Source of the DNA: Gentiana macrophylla
Taxonomy: Eukaryota > Streptophyta > Magnoliopsida > Gentianales > Gentianaceae
Assembly (NCBI GenBank): GCA_026214975.1
Contig: CM047810.1
Location: 92,582,316 to 92,646,315 of the forward strand
DNA length: 64,000 bases
Direction: 5' to 3'
Shown here: positions 46,357-57,372 of the stretch, piece by piece
Layout of the letters: the number at the start of each line of letters is the position of its first letter
Numbering within the stretch: position 1 is the first letter of the stretch
Notes under the pieces: model-generated
Databases searched by the model: none
Told to the model about the DNA's origin: nothing
The model's input: only the letters and a program-made list of their open reading frames with translations
Translations under genes and position numbers: made by a program

Positions 46357-49190
46357 CCCCCCCTCAAGTGGGAGCGTGAAGATCTCGAACGCCCAACTTG
46401 CGCAGAAGAAAATCAAATTGTTGTTTCCCCAAAGCTTTGGTAAAAATATCCGCTAATTGAGACCGTGTAGGGACGTATGTCGGAGCAATAAGGCCATCAG
46501 TAATCGCATCACGAACAAAGTGGCAGTCAGCTTCGATGTGTTTCGTCCTCTCATGAAACACAGGGTTCTGAGCAATGTACAGAGCCGACTGACTATCACA
46601 ATGAAGAGGAATCCCGGTAGGAATAATTACTCCCAAATCGGAGAGAAGTTTGGCGCGGCCATTTCAACTCACAAGTGATCGGCGCCATCGGCGATATTCG
46701 CTTCGGCCGAGGAGCGAGATACCGTAACTTGCTTCTTCGTCTTCCACGATACACGGGAAGTGCCTAATAAGACAAACCACCACTTAAGGACGGCGAGTAA
46801 TGGGGCAACTTGCCCAATCCGAGTCACACCAACCTTCCAACCGCAAGGGCTATCACTCGTAAAGAATCCCTTGACCGGGCTTTTCTTCAAATACCGCACA
46901 ACCCGCAAGGCGGCGTTCCAATGATCAACCTCGGTGCTGCATAAGCGAGATAGAATATGGATGAGTATGCCAAGAAGTCGCCGCGTAACTCCAAGGTAAA
47001 TAAGGCGTCCAACCAAGCGGCGATATTTTCCCGGATCATCAAGTAAAGGACTTTGTGTACCAGCAAGTTGATGATTTTGTTCCATAGGAAATTCCGCAGG
47101 GCGTGCCCCCAATAGGCCCGCCTCCTCAATTATATCCAACGTATACTTCCGTTGTGACAAGAAGATGCCGGTAGAATTGCGCGCAACTTCTAATCCGAGG
47201 AAGTACTTCAAACGGCCTAAATCCTTCATTTTAAAACAACCCCCCAAATAATTCTTGAAGACCTGCAAGGCGGTCGAGTCGTTCCCCGCAATAATCATGT
47301 CATCCACATACACCAAAACGTTTATGCGGATCGCATCGCGAACAAACGTAAATAGTGAGTAGTCCGAGTAAGATTGTCGAAAACCATAAGTCTTGAGGGC
47401 GGAAGCCAATTTGGCAAACCAACATCGTGGTGCCTGTTTCAATCCATACAATGATTTTCGCATTCGACACACAATATTTGGCCGAGTTTGAGTAAAACCA
47501 GGGGGTACCTTCATATAGATTTCTTCATCCAAATCGCCATGCAAAAACGCATTATGTACATCCATCTGATGAATTTCCCACTGTTTGACTGCTGCCACGG
47601 CTAGAAAAGCCCGTACCGTCACCATCTTAGCCACAGGAGCGAAAGTCTCGTTATAGTCAATTCCCTCAATTTGATGATTCCCAAAAGCGACTAACCGTGC
47701 CTTCAAGCGTTGTAAATTTCCATGTTCATCATATTTCTCGGTAAACACCCATTTACTACCAAGAGCTTTCTTTCCTGGGGGCAGTTCTTGTAATGTCCAC
47801 GTACCCTGATCTTCCAAAGCACGGATCTCTTCAGCCATGGCCTTTCGCCAACCTTCATATTTCACCGCTTCTTTAAAAACACGGGGTGGATTGCCTGCAG
47901 TCACAGCGGCTAGATACCTCCGGTGCGTGTCAGAAAAACAGGAATAATTCACAAAATGTGTAAGAGGATAGAGTATACCTGAGGAGGCGGATGGATCGGA
48001 TGATGACGTCGACGGACTTTTCTGATCCACCACAGTGTGCGTCACAAACTCCTTATATTTTGAGTTAGGCAACTTTGTTCGTTTTCCACGACCCAATTCT
48101 TCAATTTCCGGTGCGGATGGGTCGGGCTCCTCTCCAATATCCTCGGGTAACCCATCATCCACATTACCGACCTCACCCGACTCAACCACATTAGTACCAA
48201 TGTCACCATTTTCAACATCCGGCTGGACCATATGCGGCCCAGTATCCTCTTCGAACATCTCAAGGTTTGAGTAAGTAGAAGCTTGAAGCGGGTAAGGATC
48301 CGCCATGGGAAAAATATTCTCCAAAAATTTCACATCCCTTGAAACAAAAATCTCATCGGTTTCTAAATCAAAGAGGGTCCATCCCTTCTTCCCAAACGGG
48401 TAGCCAAGAAAAACACACTTCCTACTTCGACTTGCAAACTTATCATGTTTATGTTTTTGATTATGTGCATAACACAAACAACCAAATACACGGATCGCCT
48501 CAAAACTCGGTGGTTTCCCAAATAAGCACTCGTAGGGCGTCTTATAATCAAGGACACTAGAAGGAGTACGATTAATTAAGTAGCACGCCGTCATCACACA
48601 TTCACCCCAAAATTTAAGTGGGAGATGTCCCTCAAATCGTAACGCTCTAGCCACATTCAAAATATGTTTATGTTTTCGTTCTACTCGACCATTTTGTTGT
48701 GGAGTACCCACACACGAGGTCTCAAAAATAATCCCTTCCTTTCTAAAGTGTGGAAGTAACCGTTTAAATTCTGTGCCATTGTCACTCCGGACACGACGAA
48801 TATTCACATTAAACTGACGATCAATTAAGGCCATAAAATCTAAGAAAATAGTCTCAACTTCCGTTTTATTATAAAGCAAATAAACCCATACAGACCTAGA
48901 ATAGTCATCAACAATCGTAAGAAAATAAGAGGCACCACATGTAGAAGGAGTGTCATACGGTCCCCACAAATCACAATGAATAAGTTCACAAATTCTACTA
49001 GCTCTACTATCACTAAGTGGAAAACTGTCCCTAGGTTGCTTAGCCCGAAAACAAACATCACAACCATCTTTATTAAAATTTCTCGACTCACTCACAAAGC
49101 GGAAGTTGCTTAAGAACTTTTTCCGAAGGATGACCCCAGCGCTTATGCCGAGAGATCCATAGAATTTCTTCCATCAACCGCCATAACTGT
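46357..49190 (-). CDS. E10: pol part - integrase, reverse transcriptase, RNase H
   Basis: An 808-codon frame (46669-49095) has CDVCFRAKQ (zinc-binding CxxC), the integrase core LIHCDLWGPYDTPSTCGASY, DDYSRSVWVY, RRVRSDNGTEFK, GTPQQNGRVERKHKHILNVA, FLGYPFGKKGWTLFDLETDE; then RT with KWVFTEKYDEHGNLQRLKAR, IEGIDYNETFAPVAKMVTVR, QMDVHNAFLHGDLDEEIYMK, YVDD (47299-47310) and FKMKDLGRLKYFLGLEV; then RNase H up to KKQVTVSRSSAEA. After a frame change RNase H ends at 46364 with CDSQSALYIAQNPVFHERTK and DIFTKALGKQQF. The GHPSEK pre-integrase block lies just before 49095 in another frame. DDE residues and YVDD are intact, so frame errors apart it would be functional. Confidence 0.93.
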
Positions 49191-50695
49191 CACGTGTGGA
49201 ACACCCCGGAAAAAGAAAAGTCCATCTTCGCGCTCACCCACTCCAATCAGCCTCCTCGTCGTTCGGTCCTGCATAACACATAATGTAGAGGTGAGTTGTA
49301 TTCGACAATCTAGATCATCCATCAATTGTGTTACGGATATTAAATTGCACGACAAATTTGGCACAAATAAAACATTTTTAATAATTAATCCTCCGGCAGC
49401 GTAATGCTCCTCGTGTGTAGCATGAGAAGTTCGACCATCTGGAAGACCAACCGGACATTTTTTAATTTCCTTCACGTCCCTCAAATCGTTTAAAACACCG
49501 GTTACATGATTCGTGGCTCCGGTGTCAACAATCCACGAAAACTCACCCGTTAATCTATCTCTCGGCTTTGCTAAATTCAACAAATCAACTATACTCGCCA
49601 TTGAGAAGGGTCGATTTGTCAAACCGACTGCTCGCGGTTGCCGCCAATTTTGAGTGCGGAGGTGGAGGTGGGACGAATTCACCACTGCTTTATTTGCCCG
49701 TACACTAGAATTTTCAGGTCGTCCCACAGCTGCTGCGTTTCCAGCTCCTCTACCGCGTCCACCGGCTGTTCCCGATCGTCCACCACCCCGATTTCCACCG
49801 CCGGTGCCTCGTCCTCCCCTTGGCCGGTCACCCCACCAATCGGGGTAGCCGTGAAGAAGAAAACAGGTCGTCTCGTCGTGTCCGTTTCGTCCACAATGAT
49901 TGCAATATTTTTCAGCGTTCTCAGCTTTGGCCTTCATCCTAGCTTCAGATTGAAGTTTGAATGCCATCATACCATCTCTGTCATCCCTCGTCTGAACAAC
50001 AGCACCTCCCCGGAGTCTTTCTTCGTGTGCGAGATTTTGGTATGCCCGATCCAATGAAGGGAGGGGATCTTGATTCAAAAGCTGGGACCTCACTGCTGCG
50101 TAAGCCGGATCTAGACCCACCAAAAACCAGTGAAGACGATCTTCGAGAGCCAAATTTTGAAACTGCTCGGCAAGTGCACACTTGCAGCCGCCACACTTAC
50201 AACCTGCACATGTACATACGGGAACTTTCACATATGTCCCCAACTCATCCCAAATTTTGCTAATTCGTCCAAAATAGGAAGCAATTGACTCCGACTTCCC
50301 TTGTTTGCACTCAGCCAATGAAGATTTCAGCTGGCAAATCCTTGTCCCGTTGACCACGCCGAACCTCCCTTCAACGCCAACCATAACTCACGGGCGTCTT
50401 CGAAGTACGATAATGTCGATCGAATCGAAGGCTCGATTGTATTCATCAACCAAGACAGTAGCATGGAATGGTTAGTATACCAATCCTCTAGTTTCTCCTC
50501 ATCTTCCGGTTTCTCAATTTTCCCTTCTAAAAATCCAAACTTTCTTTTAGATCTTAACGCTGTTCGTATAGCTCTCGCCCACTCGTCGTAATTCTCACCT
50601 CTCAACTGCGTAGGTGTGATTAAATTTCCAGGATTATCGTTGATGCTCAAGTAGAAAGCATCTAGTTTCTTTTCCGTCCCTTTTTCTTCAGCCAT
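49143..50695 (-). CDS. E10: gag and protease part
   Basis: The likely start is the ATG at 50695 (MAEEKGTEKKLDAFY); the longer Lys-run start upstream only translates the poly(A) leader at 50748-50780. Blocks in order: TQLRGENYDEWARAIRTALR, WLMNTIEPSIRSTL, then one frame change near 50340-50384, LKSSLAECKQGKSESIASYF, an unusual CTCAGCKCGGCKC cysteine cluster, a Gly/Arg-rich stretch, the CCHC knuckle CNHCGRNGHDETTCF (about 49870-49910), and protease WIVDTGATNHVT (about 49510-49545) followed by LISVTQLMDD. The frame ends at 49143, just before the GHPSEK block. Confidence 0.9.
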
Positions 50696-50747
50696 GATGC
50701 CACTGTTTGTTTCACGCCAGGATAGGGTTTCCGTCTTCTTCTTTCTT

Positions 50748-50779
<32 letters not shown>

Positions 50780-50809
50780 CAAGAGGTTAAACCAAAGTCT
50801 CTGATACCA

Positions 50810-50976
50810 TGTTAAAATTTAGTAGTGTAAAAATAAATTCTCTTCTTTTAATAATCAACTCATCACATATTTATACATCACAAGTTGTAGCCCTACTTCT
50901 CTTATATTACCCTAATTGCCCTTAATGACAAACTGGACGTAATAAATAGTAATTAATAATAATAATATCCGCAATA
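50810..50976 (-). mobile_element. E10: 5' LTR
   Basis: 167 bp; I see no difference from 46190-46356. Confidence 0.95.
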
Positions 50977-51902
50977 TGAAACACACATATTCTCAGGAAT
51001 CATGAGCCGCAACTATATCAACGAAAACTAGGAGTTATTAATTAGGTATGTCCCATGAAAGGGCTACTCTCAGATTCACAATATCACTTATAAATCCACT
51101 AGCTACCAAATCAGCTAACCAAGAAATAGTACAAGTCATAAAAAATTCTCAAAAAAGAAAGATAGCATATCACATATATTATTATCAAAGAGACTACATC
51201 TATGTCCACGAAAGCATTTTTTACGAGTTTTTTTTTTTTTTTTTTAAATGCTAAAAAACAAAGTATTTATCGTTTTCGGTCTTTATCTCAAACTATTTCC
51301 TAGAATGGGCCCACGTCAAGATTGTTTCAAAAGCCGTTGGTTGAACTGCGCGCTTTTACCCTTTTTGAAAAATGCCAAAGCCGCTAGTTCAACCAAATGG
51401 CTTTACACGAGAAAAACACGGGAACATCCTGTATTGGAATGAAATTGCACATTAGAAGAAGTCATTTGGTTCAACCAAATGGCTTTATGATTATATAAAA
51501 AACAGAAATCGAAACACCACCGGCTGCATTCATTCTCAAAATTGAACACCACCTGCATTCTCAAAATTGAACACCACTGCATTCTTAACACCTCAAATTC
51601 TCAAAATCAACAATCCAATGTAAACCACATCACTAAAAGGAAAAAACCAAATCAATTGCAAAAACACATTCATTGAAACTACGTCATTAAAAGAAAAAAA
51701 CAATATTCGTTAAGGAAATGAAAGTTTTGTTGTATTACAACCAAAACAAAAGAAATGTTTGATCATATCAACTTGTTCGGGTCACGACTTTTCTTCGATC
51801 CTTCTACGTGAAAGCGAACATTCTGGCTGGTGTGTCTACCTCGCCGATCGGTGTCGGTTGAGCACTTGCCAAGTTCCTAAAGTCGTATCGCGGAAGTTCC
51901 GG

Positions 51903-52082
51903 CTAGGATGTTCGACCTCTTGAGGTTGAGTTGGATCGATGTCCCTGTCTTGTGTTTTGTAACACTTGAAGGGACATCGATCGCATTTGTTGAACAAGCC
52001 TCACTTGTGCCATCGGGATGTCATCCGGCATGTTCGCAAGCAACTTAGTCGTATTTTGATAGCAGTAAACATTCCCTGTTGT
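51903..52082 (-). CDS. E11: possible last exon of an unidentified gene
   Basis: On the minus strand a pyrimidine-rich stretch and TGTGTTCGCAG (acceptor-like) precede an open exon of about 60 codons: NVYCYQNTTKLLANMPDDIP, then MAQVRLVQQMRSMSLQVLQN, ending in SRGRTS and stop. It is hydrophilic and Gln/Met/Arg-rich, like the C-termini of MULE or plant-mobile-domain proteins, but I do not recognise it. The frame upstream of the acceptor (to 52133) is in-frame by chance and probably intron. Function unknown. Confidence 0.3.
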   Translation of the reverse strand, partial: TTGNVYCYQNTTKLLANMPDDIPMAQVRLVQQMRSMSLQVLQNTRQGHRSNSTSRGRTS

Positions 52083-52133
52083 CTGCGAACACAAAACAAA
52101 TAAAATGGGTGAAATAACAGCAAAATGGGTCAA

Positions 52134-52980
52134 ATCGCGTGTTTTTTTTAATACTAGTAAAATGCACGTGCATCCGCACGTGTTTTAGTTTATTGAAGCT
52201 TTTGAAAACAATATCAATTAATACAAAATTTATTAAGTATTTATTCCTCGTAAAATATAAATATGCTATTACAAATAATTATACAAAATGATCTTATGTT
52301 TTTTATTAGCATTTTGAATTTATAAATTCATGCACTTGATACATTTATCACCATTTTAAAGATAATAAACATTCTAAATTTACAAATCTGTGTATTTAAT
52401 ATATATTGAGAACATGTTTTTCATAATTATCTAGTAAACCTGTGGACATTTTCCAAAACGAAAAATTAAGCAACTTTTGTGATGTGCTTATTCTAAACAA
52501 CTCATTTTGATAAGTGCATGCAAAAATTATAGCATGCGGGTTGACTGTGCATATAATTTTATATGTTTACAATATCTTAGCTATGAATATAATTGAGTAA
52601 TTGTAAAATAACACTTATTAAACAAAGTAACATTTGAGATAACGATCAGTATATTTTAAATATTTGATGTATGAATCTAAGATTCAATTTTAATTAGTAT
52701 GATAGGAAGAATGGTGAAACAATAGAATTTTATTGTCGATTGTAAATGATTAGACATATATTTCAGTTATTATAACTATCATTCAGTCATTTTATATGTT
52801 ATATTTTCATCGTTCCTATTTAATTGACGAAGTTGTCAAAACCATGCACACCAATCCAACATATCTCCTTGCATAATAAATTCGTTCTTATTTAACATAT
52901 GGATTATGCAGCCTGAATTACTCTTTGTCCTCGATTTTACCTGTCATACTATTTTTGGATTAGACATGATCAACTCATCT
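52134..52980. other. E11 interior: AT-rich noncoding
   Basis: No gene is seen. At 52152-52182 a short double palindrome, ATGCACGTGCAT followed by CCGCACGTG, opens the stretch; similar 'TACTAGTAAAATGCACGTGC' wording is common in plant noncoding repeats. It may be another small element's terminus. Confidence 0.3.
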
Positions 52981-54999
52981 TAAATGCCATTATTTCTTCT
53001 CATTCTCAAAATATCATCTCGTAAATCACTCAGAAAAAGACTTCTCGTGAGGCATGGAATACTTTATATGATAAATATGCAAAGCCATCCATGTGGCCGA
53101 ATCAAACAAATTAAACAATACCTCAAACCATACAAAAACGTTCTCAAACAATCTCTAATTATCTTCATGTTGTGAAAACTAAAGCTGATGAATACTTGAC
53201 GGATCAGGATGATCTTGTGAATCTTATTTCAAATCTGGGAGATGATTGTAAGGAGTTGGCTAGGGTTTTTCAAACGCGTGATACCCCTATTGATTTTGAA
53301 GAGCTCCAAGAAAAGCTATTTAATTGTGAGACTCTTCCGTCTAAGATGAAACCATTCATTTTTCTGGTCTTGCTACAACTCATTTGGTCGTTTGACATCC
53401 CTCTCCTATTGCTAATTCATTTCCACGTCTTACTATTCCTAATTCTTAAAAATATGTACGAATACTTTCTCTCATGCAGTAGGCTCGAGTTTTCGCCCTA
53501 AAATTCCCTACTTGGTTATTTCCAGTGTGGAAAGTGCAAGGACATTCAGAGAAATAGTGCGGTCCTTACCAAGTTCAACCTCTTACAATTTTTTCTCATT
53601 CTGTTCAATCCTCCAACATTGCGTCCTCTTCAAACACATTTGGATGCTCTGTCATCTTCTCTATGGCTTCTTGATAGTGGTGTCACACATCATGTTACCA
53701 CAGATCTCAGTAATTTGGCATTACACACGCCTTATTCTGGAAATGATGACATCATGGTTGGTGATGGAAATAATATTTCCATCAGACACATAGGTTCTAT
53801 TCTTCTCTCTACTTCTTTAAAATATTCTATATTTGAAAACACACAAAAACGTGAAGGGTCGCAGAGCTTGACTTCATGGGATACTCTGGCACTCAAGTCA
53901 ATATTTGAATAGACGAATTTATATTAGGACAGTAAGCAGGAATGTATAGCAAGCTTCTTATGTGTGTACTAATTGAGGATAACGATACTTTATATAACAT
54001 TCCCTCGCGTGGGAGTGAATTATGATGCATTGAAGTCATGGTCAAGGGAGTTTACAATGTATTCAAGTAATGAAGCCTGATATAGAGCAAGTAGGGCTTA
54101 GGCTACAACGGAACGTAAAATTTCAAAGCCATCACTATAGCAGTTACTATTGTGGAGTAATGTCTATGTGAATTCCGGAACACTGATTGAAGATAATGTA
54201 ACCGTTGCTTGAGGTCGAGGATGACTGAACCGTATTGAGCATAAACTACCTAGGTGACCTACACGACATTAGTAATAAAGGAACGTAGACGTTTTGCATC
54301 TTGCCGATTATGAAGGACAGAAGGCGACATGTGTCATGTCGGACAGATGACGACCTGCATCATTTCGGTTGATGATATAAGGGTAGCCTGCATTGTACTA
54401 ATGACGGAGCTTGTTGGTTGAGGTCTGATATCGAGCTAAGCTCATGCTGTCCCATATGTTGATATGTTATTTACCACTCTATGTGAGGTTTGATGAGTGT
54501 CATGTATACGGTGACCGATCTCACCCATTTCAATGTTCGTTGTATTCCCAGCATGTCTCGTAATTTATTATGTATCTCCTAGCTTTGTCAAGTCCATAAT
54601 GTTTATATTGAATTCTCACCCTCTAACCTTATTTAAAGGATTTTTAGATCAGTACTCATATGATGCAATGATCGGTTAAAAATGGATTGTATGAATGGCC
54701 AAACTACCCATTTCTAGCTTTTCACAGTGAATAAATTATCAAAAAGTGTTTGGCACCATCGTCTTTGTCACCGAGCTACTCCAGTTATTCAAACTATTCT
54801 TTGTTAAAATGATTAAGAAGTTGCCACATCGATTGCTTCTTCCTATTGTTTTGCTTGTTTAGAGAATAAAAAGCACATTTTTTCTTGCTACTTCTACTTT
54901 ATGTTCTTCCCACCCCTAGAGATTATTTTCACTAACATTTGGACATCCACAATTGTGTTGTGTGATGGTTTCAAATATTATGTAATTTTGTTGCTAATT
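52981..54999 (+). pseudogene. E12: decayed copia gag-protease-integrase fragment
   Basis: Gag: WNTLYDKYAKPS (about 53052) and TKADEYLTDQDDLVNLISNL, then FQTRDTPIDFEELQEKLFN (53172-53330). Protease: LLDSGVTHHVTTDLSNLALH (about 53668) and MVGDGNNISI. Pre-integrase: WHHRLCHRATPVIQTIL (about 54750). Integrase start: PLEIIFTNIWTSTIV (about 54912). The gene stops at 55000, where an LTR-like sequence begins. Frames change repeatedly. Between 53900 and 54700 no coding is recognisable; it may be a further insertion. No E12 LTR was identified. Confidence 0.75.
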
Positions 55000-55525
55000 T
55001 GTAATGCCCCCAGACCCTAGTCCTGGTAGCGCTAAATTATGATTCATAAATGATCCGGTCAACTGCTAAGACCGTCGTCCTCGCTTGGTCTAAAAGGACT
55101 AACCCGAGTTGACAAGACCTTTATGTCTCAGACTTATATGGAGGGAGCAGGCTATATATTACTTTACCGATGTTGGACTTTACATTCTCCCCCCTTATAG
55201 AGGACTGGCGTCATCGCCAGGACGGCCAAGACTTGTCCCACTGGACTTGTCCCAGTTTCGTCCCTACCAGAGGAGTCACCGTCTCATAGGGTGTCACACT
55301 TAGGTCCGTCTGATTGTCGGTTTTGAACACCATTTTGCAATGCCCGGCTCTGAATAACATTCTGTAACGCCCCCAGACCCCGGGTCTTGTAGCGTTAAAT
55401 GAGTCATAAATGATCCGGTCATTTGCTTAGACAGTCGTCATCGCTTGGTCTAAAAGGGATAACCCGAGTTGACAAAATATTTATGTCTCACACGTATATA
55501 GGGGTGGGCAGGATATTATTTTACT
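55000..55525. repeat. Two tandem LTR-like copies, period about 363 bp
   Basis: TGTAATGCCCCCAGACCC at 55000 and TGTAACGCCCCCAGACCC at 55363 start two copies that share ATAAATGATCCGGTCA, TCGCTTGGTCTAAAAGG and AACCCGAGTTGACAA. The first copy continues to 55362; the second is recognisable to about 55525. TGTAACGCCCC is a common start of Ty3 LTRs. A solo LTR plus a truncated second copy, or a tandem duplication, would explain this. The first copy interrupts E12 integrase. Confidence 0.6.
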
Positions 55526-56704
55526 GCGTTTTTTTTTTTTTTTGTTTTGGATTTTTAACATTAAATATGTTTAATTAACTAAATTTATTAGGGTGGAAGA
55601 AACTTTTATCGGAGGAAACACTTGACGGAGTAAACACAGTGGTTCTTTTTTAATGCAACAATGTGGTATTTTTTATATTTAACAATAAGTATTATATTTA
55701 GGGATTGTATTTTCACACAAAATATGTTTTACACATTCCAAAGGCGAAAGTATGTAACGAAAATTATAATTATCATTTAAATTAATATAATGATGTGTAT
55801 ATATGAATTTATTAAGATAATGATGTTCACATTTATCTTTCAACAATAGTGTATAATAGTGTATTTATATGATAGATTATTATAGTAATGATAATGATGT
55901 TTAAATTAATCTTTTAAGAGTATAATAATTCTTTTGAGCAGAATAGTAGTTTATTTTCTTAGAAGGAAAAAATAATGGAAAATTAGGTATAAGGACACAA
56001 TCTGGAATATTTTTAAGAATACATGACAACTACATATTTTTATAGGGAGAAAGGACAACTGCATAATTTTTATAGCGAGAATGACAAACAGTGAATCCCG
56101 AAAATCGGTGAATCTTTCTAGTGAATCCCAAAATCGGTGAATTTTGATTGATGAATTTTGTGGTGAATCCCGAAAATCGGTGAATCTCGACAATGAATTT
56201 TGAAAATTAGTGAATTTCGACGAGTGAATTTTTAAGATGAATTTAAGCAGTGAATTTGAACACAAGTGAATTTCGACGATGAATAAATAGTTTTGTCGCT
56301 TTATGCAAAAGTTTCAAAAAACTGTCATTCTACTCAATTGATGAAATATTTCTGTCCTTCTCCCTCATTCCCCCAAAAAATAAATATGCGTAGTACGCAA
56401 AATCAAATCAAATATATCTTTGATCCTTACCTTTTTATTTTTTTTGAGGAAATCTTTGATCCTTACTAATTTGCTTACGTGCGAGTGATTTGCTAAGATT
56501 TGAAGAGTTGCATGTCTATGTTATAATGATCCTTACAAACTGATCCTTATTAATTGATTGATTTTTATTTTTTTTTTGACGTTTTCAATTTTAGATTTTT
56601 AACATTAAATACGTTTAATTAAATAAATTTATTTAGCAGAAAACAATTTTGAGAAACACTGATGTGAAACACAGCACTCTTTTATAATAGTAATGATATA
56701 ATTC
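55526..56704. other. E11 interior: AT-rich stretch with a 110 bp duplicated block
   Basis: No gene. A block at about 55540-55650 (GGATTTTTAACATTAAATAT, TTTAATTAACTAAATTTATT) recurs at about 56590-56690 in direct orientation. A minisatellite-like run at 56090-56285 lies between them. Confidence 0.55.
56090..56285. repeat. Degenerate minisatellite of GTGAAT(C/T)(C/T)CGA units
   Basis: About nine irregular units built on GTGAATCCCGAAAATCG and GTGAATTTCGACGAT follow one another; unit length varies around 17-30 bases. Translated on the minus strand this gives the repetitive FTDFRDS/RFTDF frame at 55951-56265, which I do not regard as a gene. Confidence 0.75.
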
Positions 56705-56955
56705 TAAAGCTCATTTGGTTCAACCAATGGCTTATTCTATGTGCAATTTCATTCCAATACAGGATGTTAGTGTTTTTAAAGGTAAAACCAGTGGCTTTAG
56801 CATTTTTCAAAAAAAAGGTAAAGCCGAAGGTTCAACCAATGGCGAACTAGCGAACACAATCTTGGCGTGGGCCATTCGGAGGAAATAATTTGAGATAAGC
56901 ACCGAAACGATAAATACTTTGTTTTTTAGCATTTTTAAAAAAAAAAATCGTCATA

Positions 56956-57372
56956 CGGTCTGAGAGTTAAATTATTATTTTTTTTTAAATTTTTAATTAA
57001 TAGAATGTATTCAATTATCTTCCTTGATTATTGGCATACCATAATAACATCAGATGAACAGTAAAGTAATTTGGATGCCTAATAGGGACACGCATGAGTA
57101 GGCACAATCCAAATATAATCCAATTTACCTCAGTAGAACAAACTACATCAAATTTCCTTTATTATTATTTTTTTTTTTTTCCCCCTTGATACCAATCAAC
57201 GAGATACTAAATAATTGGCGCTGTGACCAATCAAGATGATTCGCTTTTTCCAAATCTGCAAGAAGATGATTATGAACCCGGAAAAAAACCGTAACAACAA
57301 ATCGGCTAGATCTGTAACGTAACAGGTTCAAACGATCCTATAACACATTAATTAAAAAATTTGTCTTAAGCT
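56956..57372 (-). mobile_element. E9: leader region next to the 5' LTR
   Basis: No gene. On the minus strand a TTGGTATCAAGGGGG sequence (about 57180-57195) resembles a copia PBS but lies about 185 bases from the LTR. A T run is at about 57167-57180. Confidence 0.4.

Larger units (their letters stand above)
46190..50976 (-). mobile_element. E10: very young Ty1/copia element, 4.79 kb
   Basis: LTRs at 46190-46356 and 50810-50976 (167 bp) appear identical base for base, with the duplication TGAAA at 46185-46189 and 50977-50981. The minus-strand PBS TGGTATCAGAG (50799-50809) abuts the 5' LTR and the polypurine tract TTGAGGGGGGG (46357-46367) abuts the 3' LTR. The LTR begins TATTGC rather than TGTTGC on the minus strand. 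All copia domains are present with only a few frame changes. Identical LTRs indicate a very recent insertion. Confidence 0.95.
51230..56955. mobile_element. E11: element with about 230 bp terminal inverted repeats (MULE-like)
   Basis: The left end 51240-51480 (TTTAAATGCTAAAAAACAAAG, TTTATCTCAAACTATTTCCT, CATCCTGTATTGGAATGAAA) recurs inverted at 56705-56950. T/A runs abut both ends (51229-51245 and about 56936-56947). No target duplication could be fixed. The interior holds one exon-like frame (51903-52082), the copia fragment E12 and LTR-like repeats. Long inverted ends suggest a Mutator-like element; without the duplication this remains likely rather than proven. Confidence 0.65.

Noticed and set aside
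50696..50782. Lys-rich N-terminal extension of E10 gag
   Set aside because: It is translation of the poly(A) leader; the ATG at 50695 gives the normal gag start.
56090..56285. CRISPR-like array
   Set aside because: Units are degenerate, vary in length and have no regular spacers; plant nuclear context.
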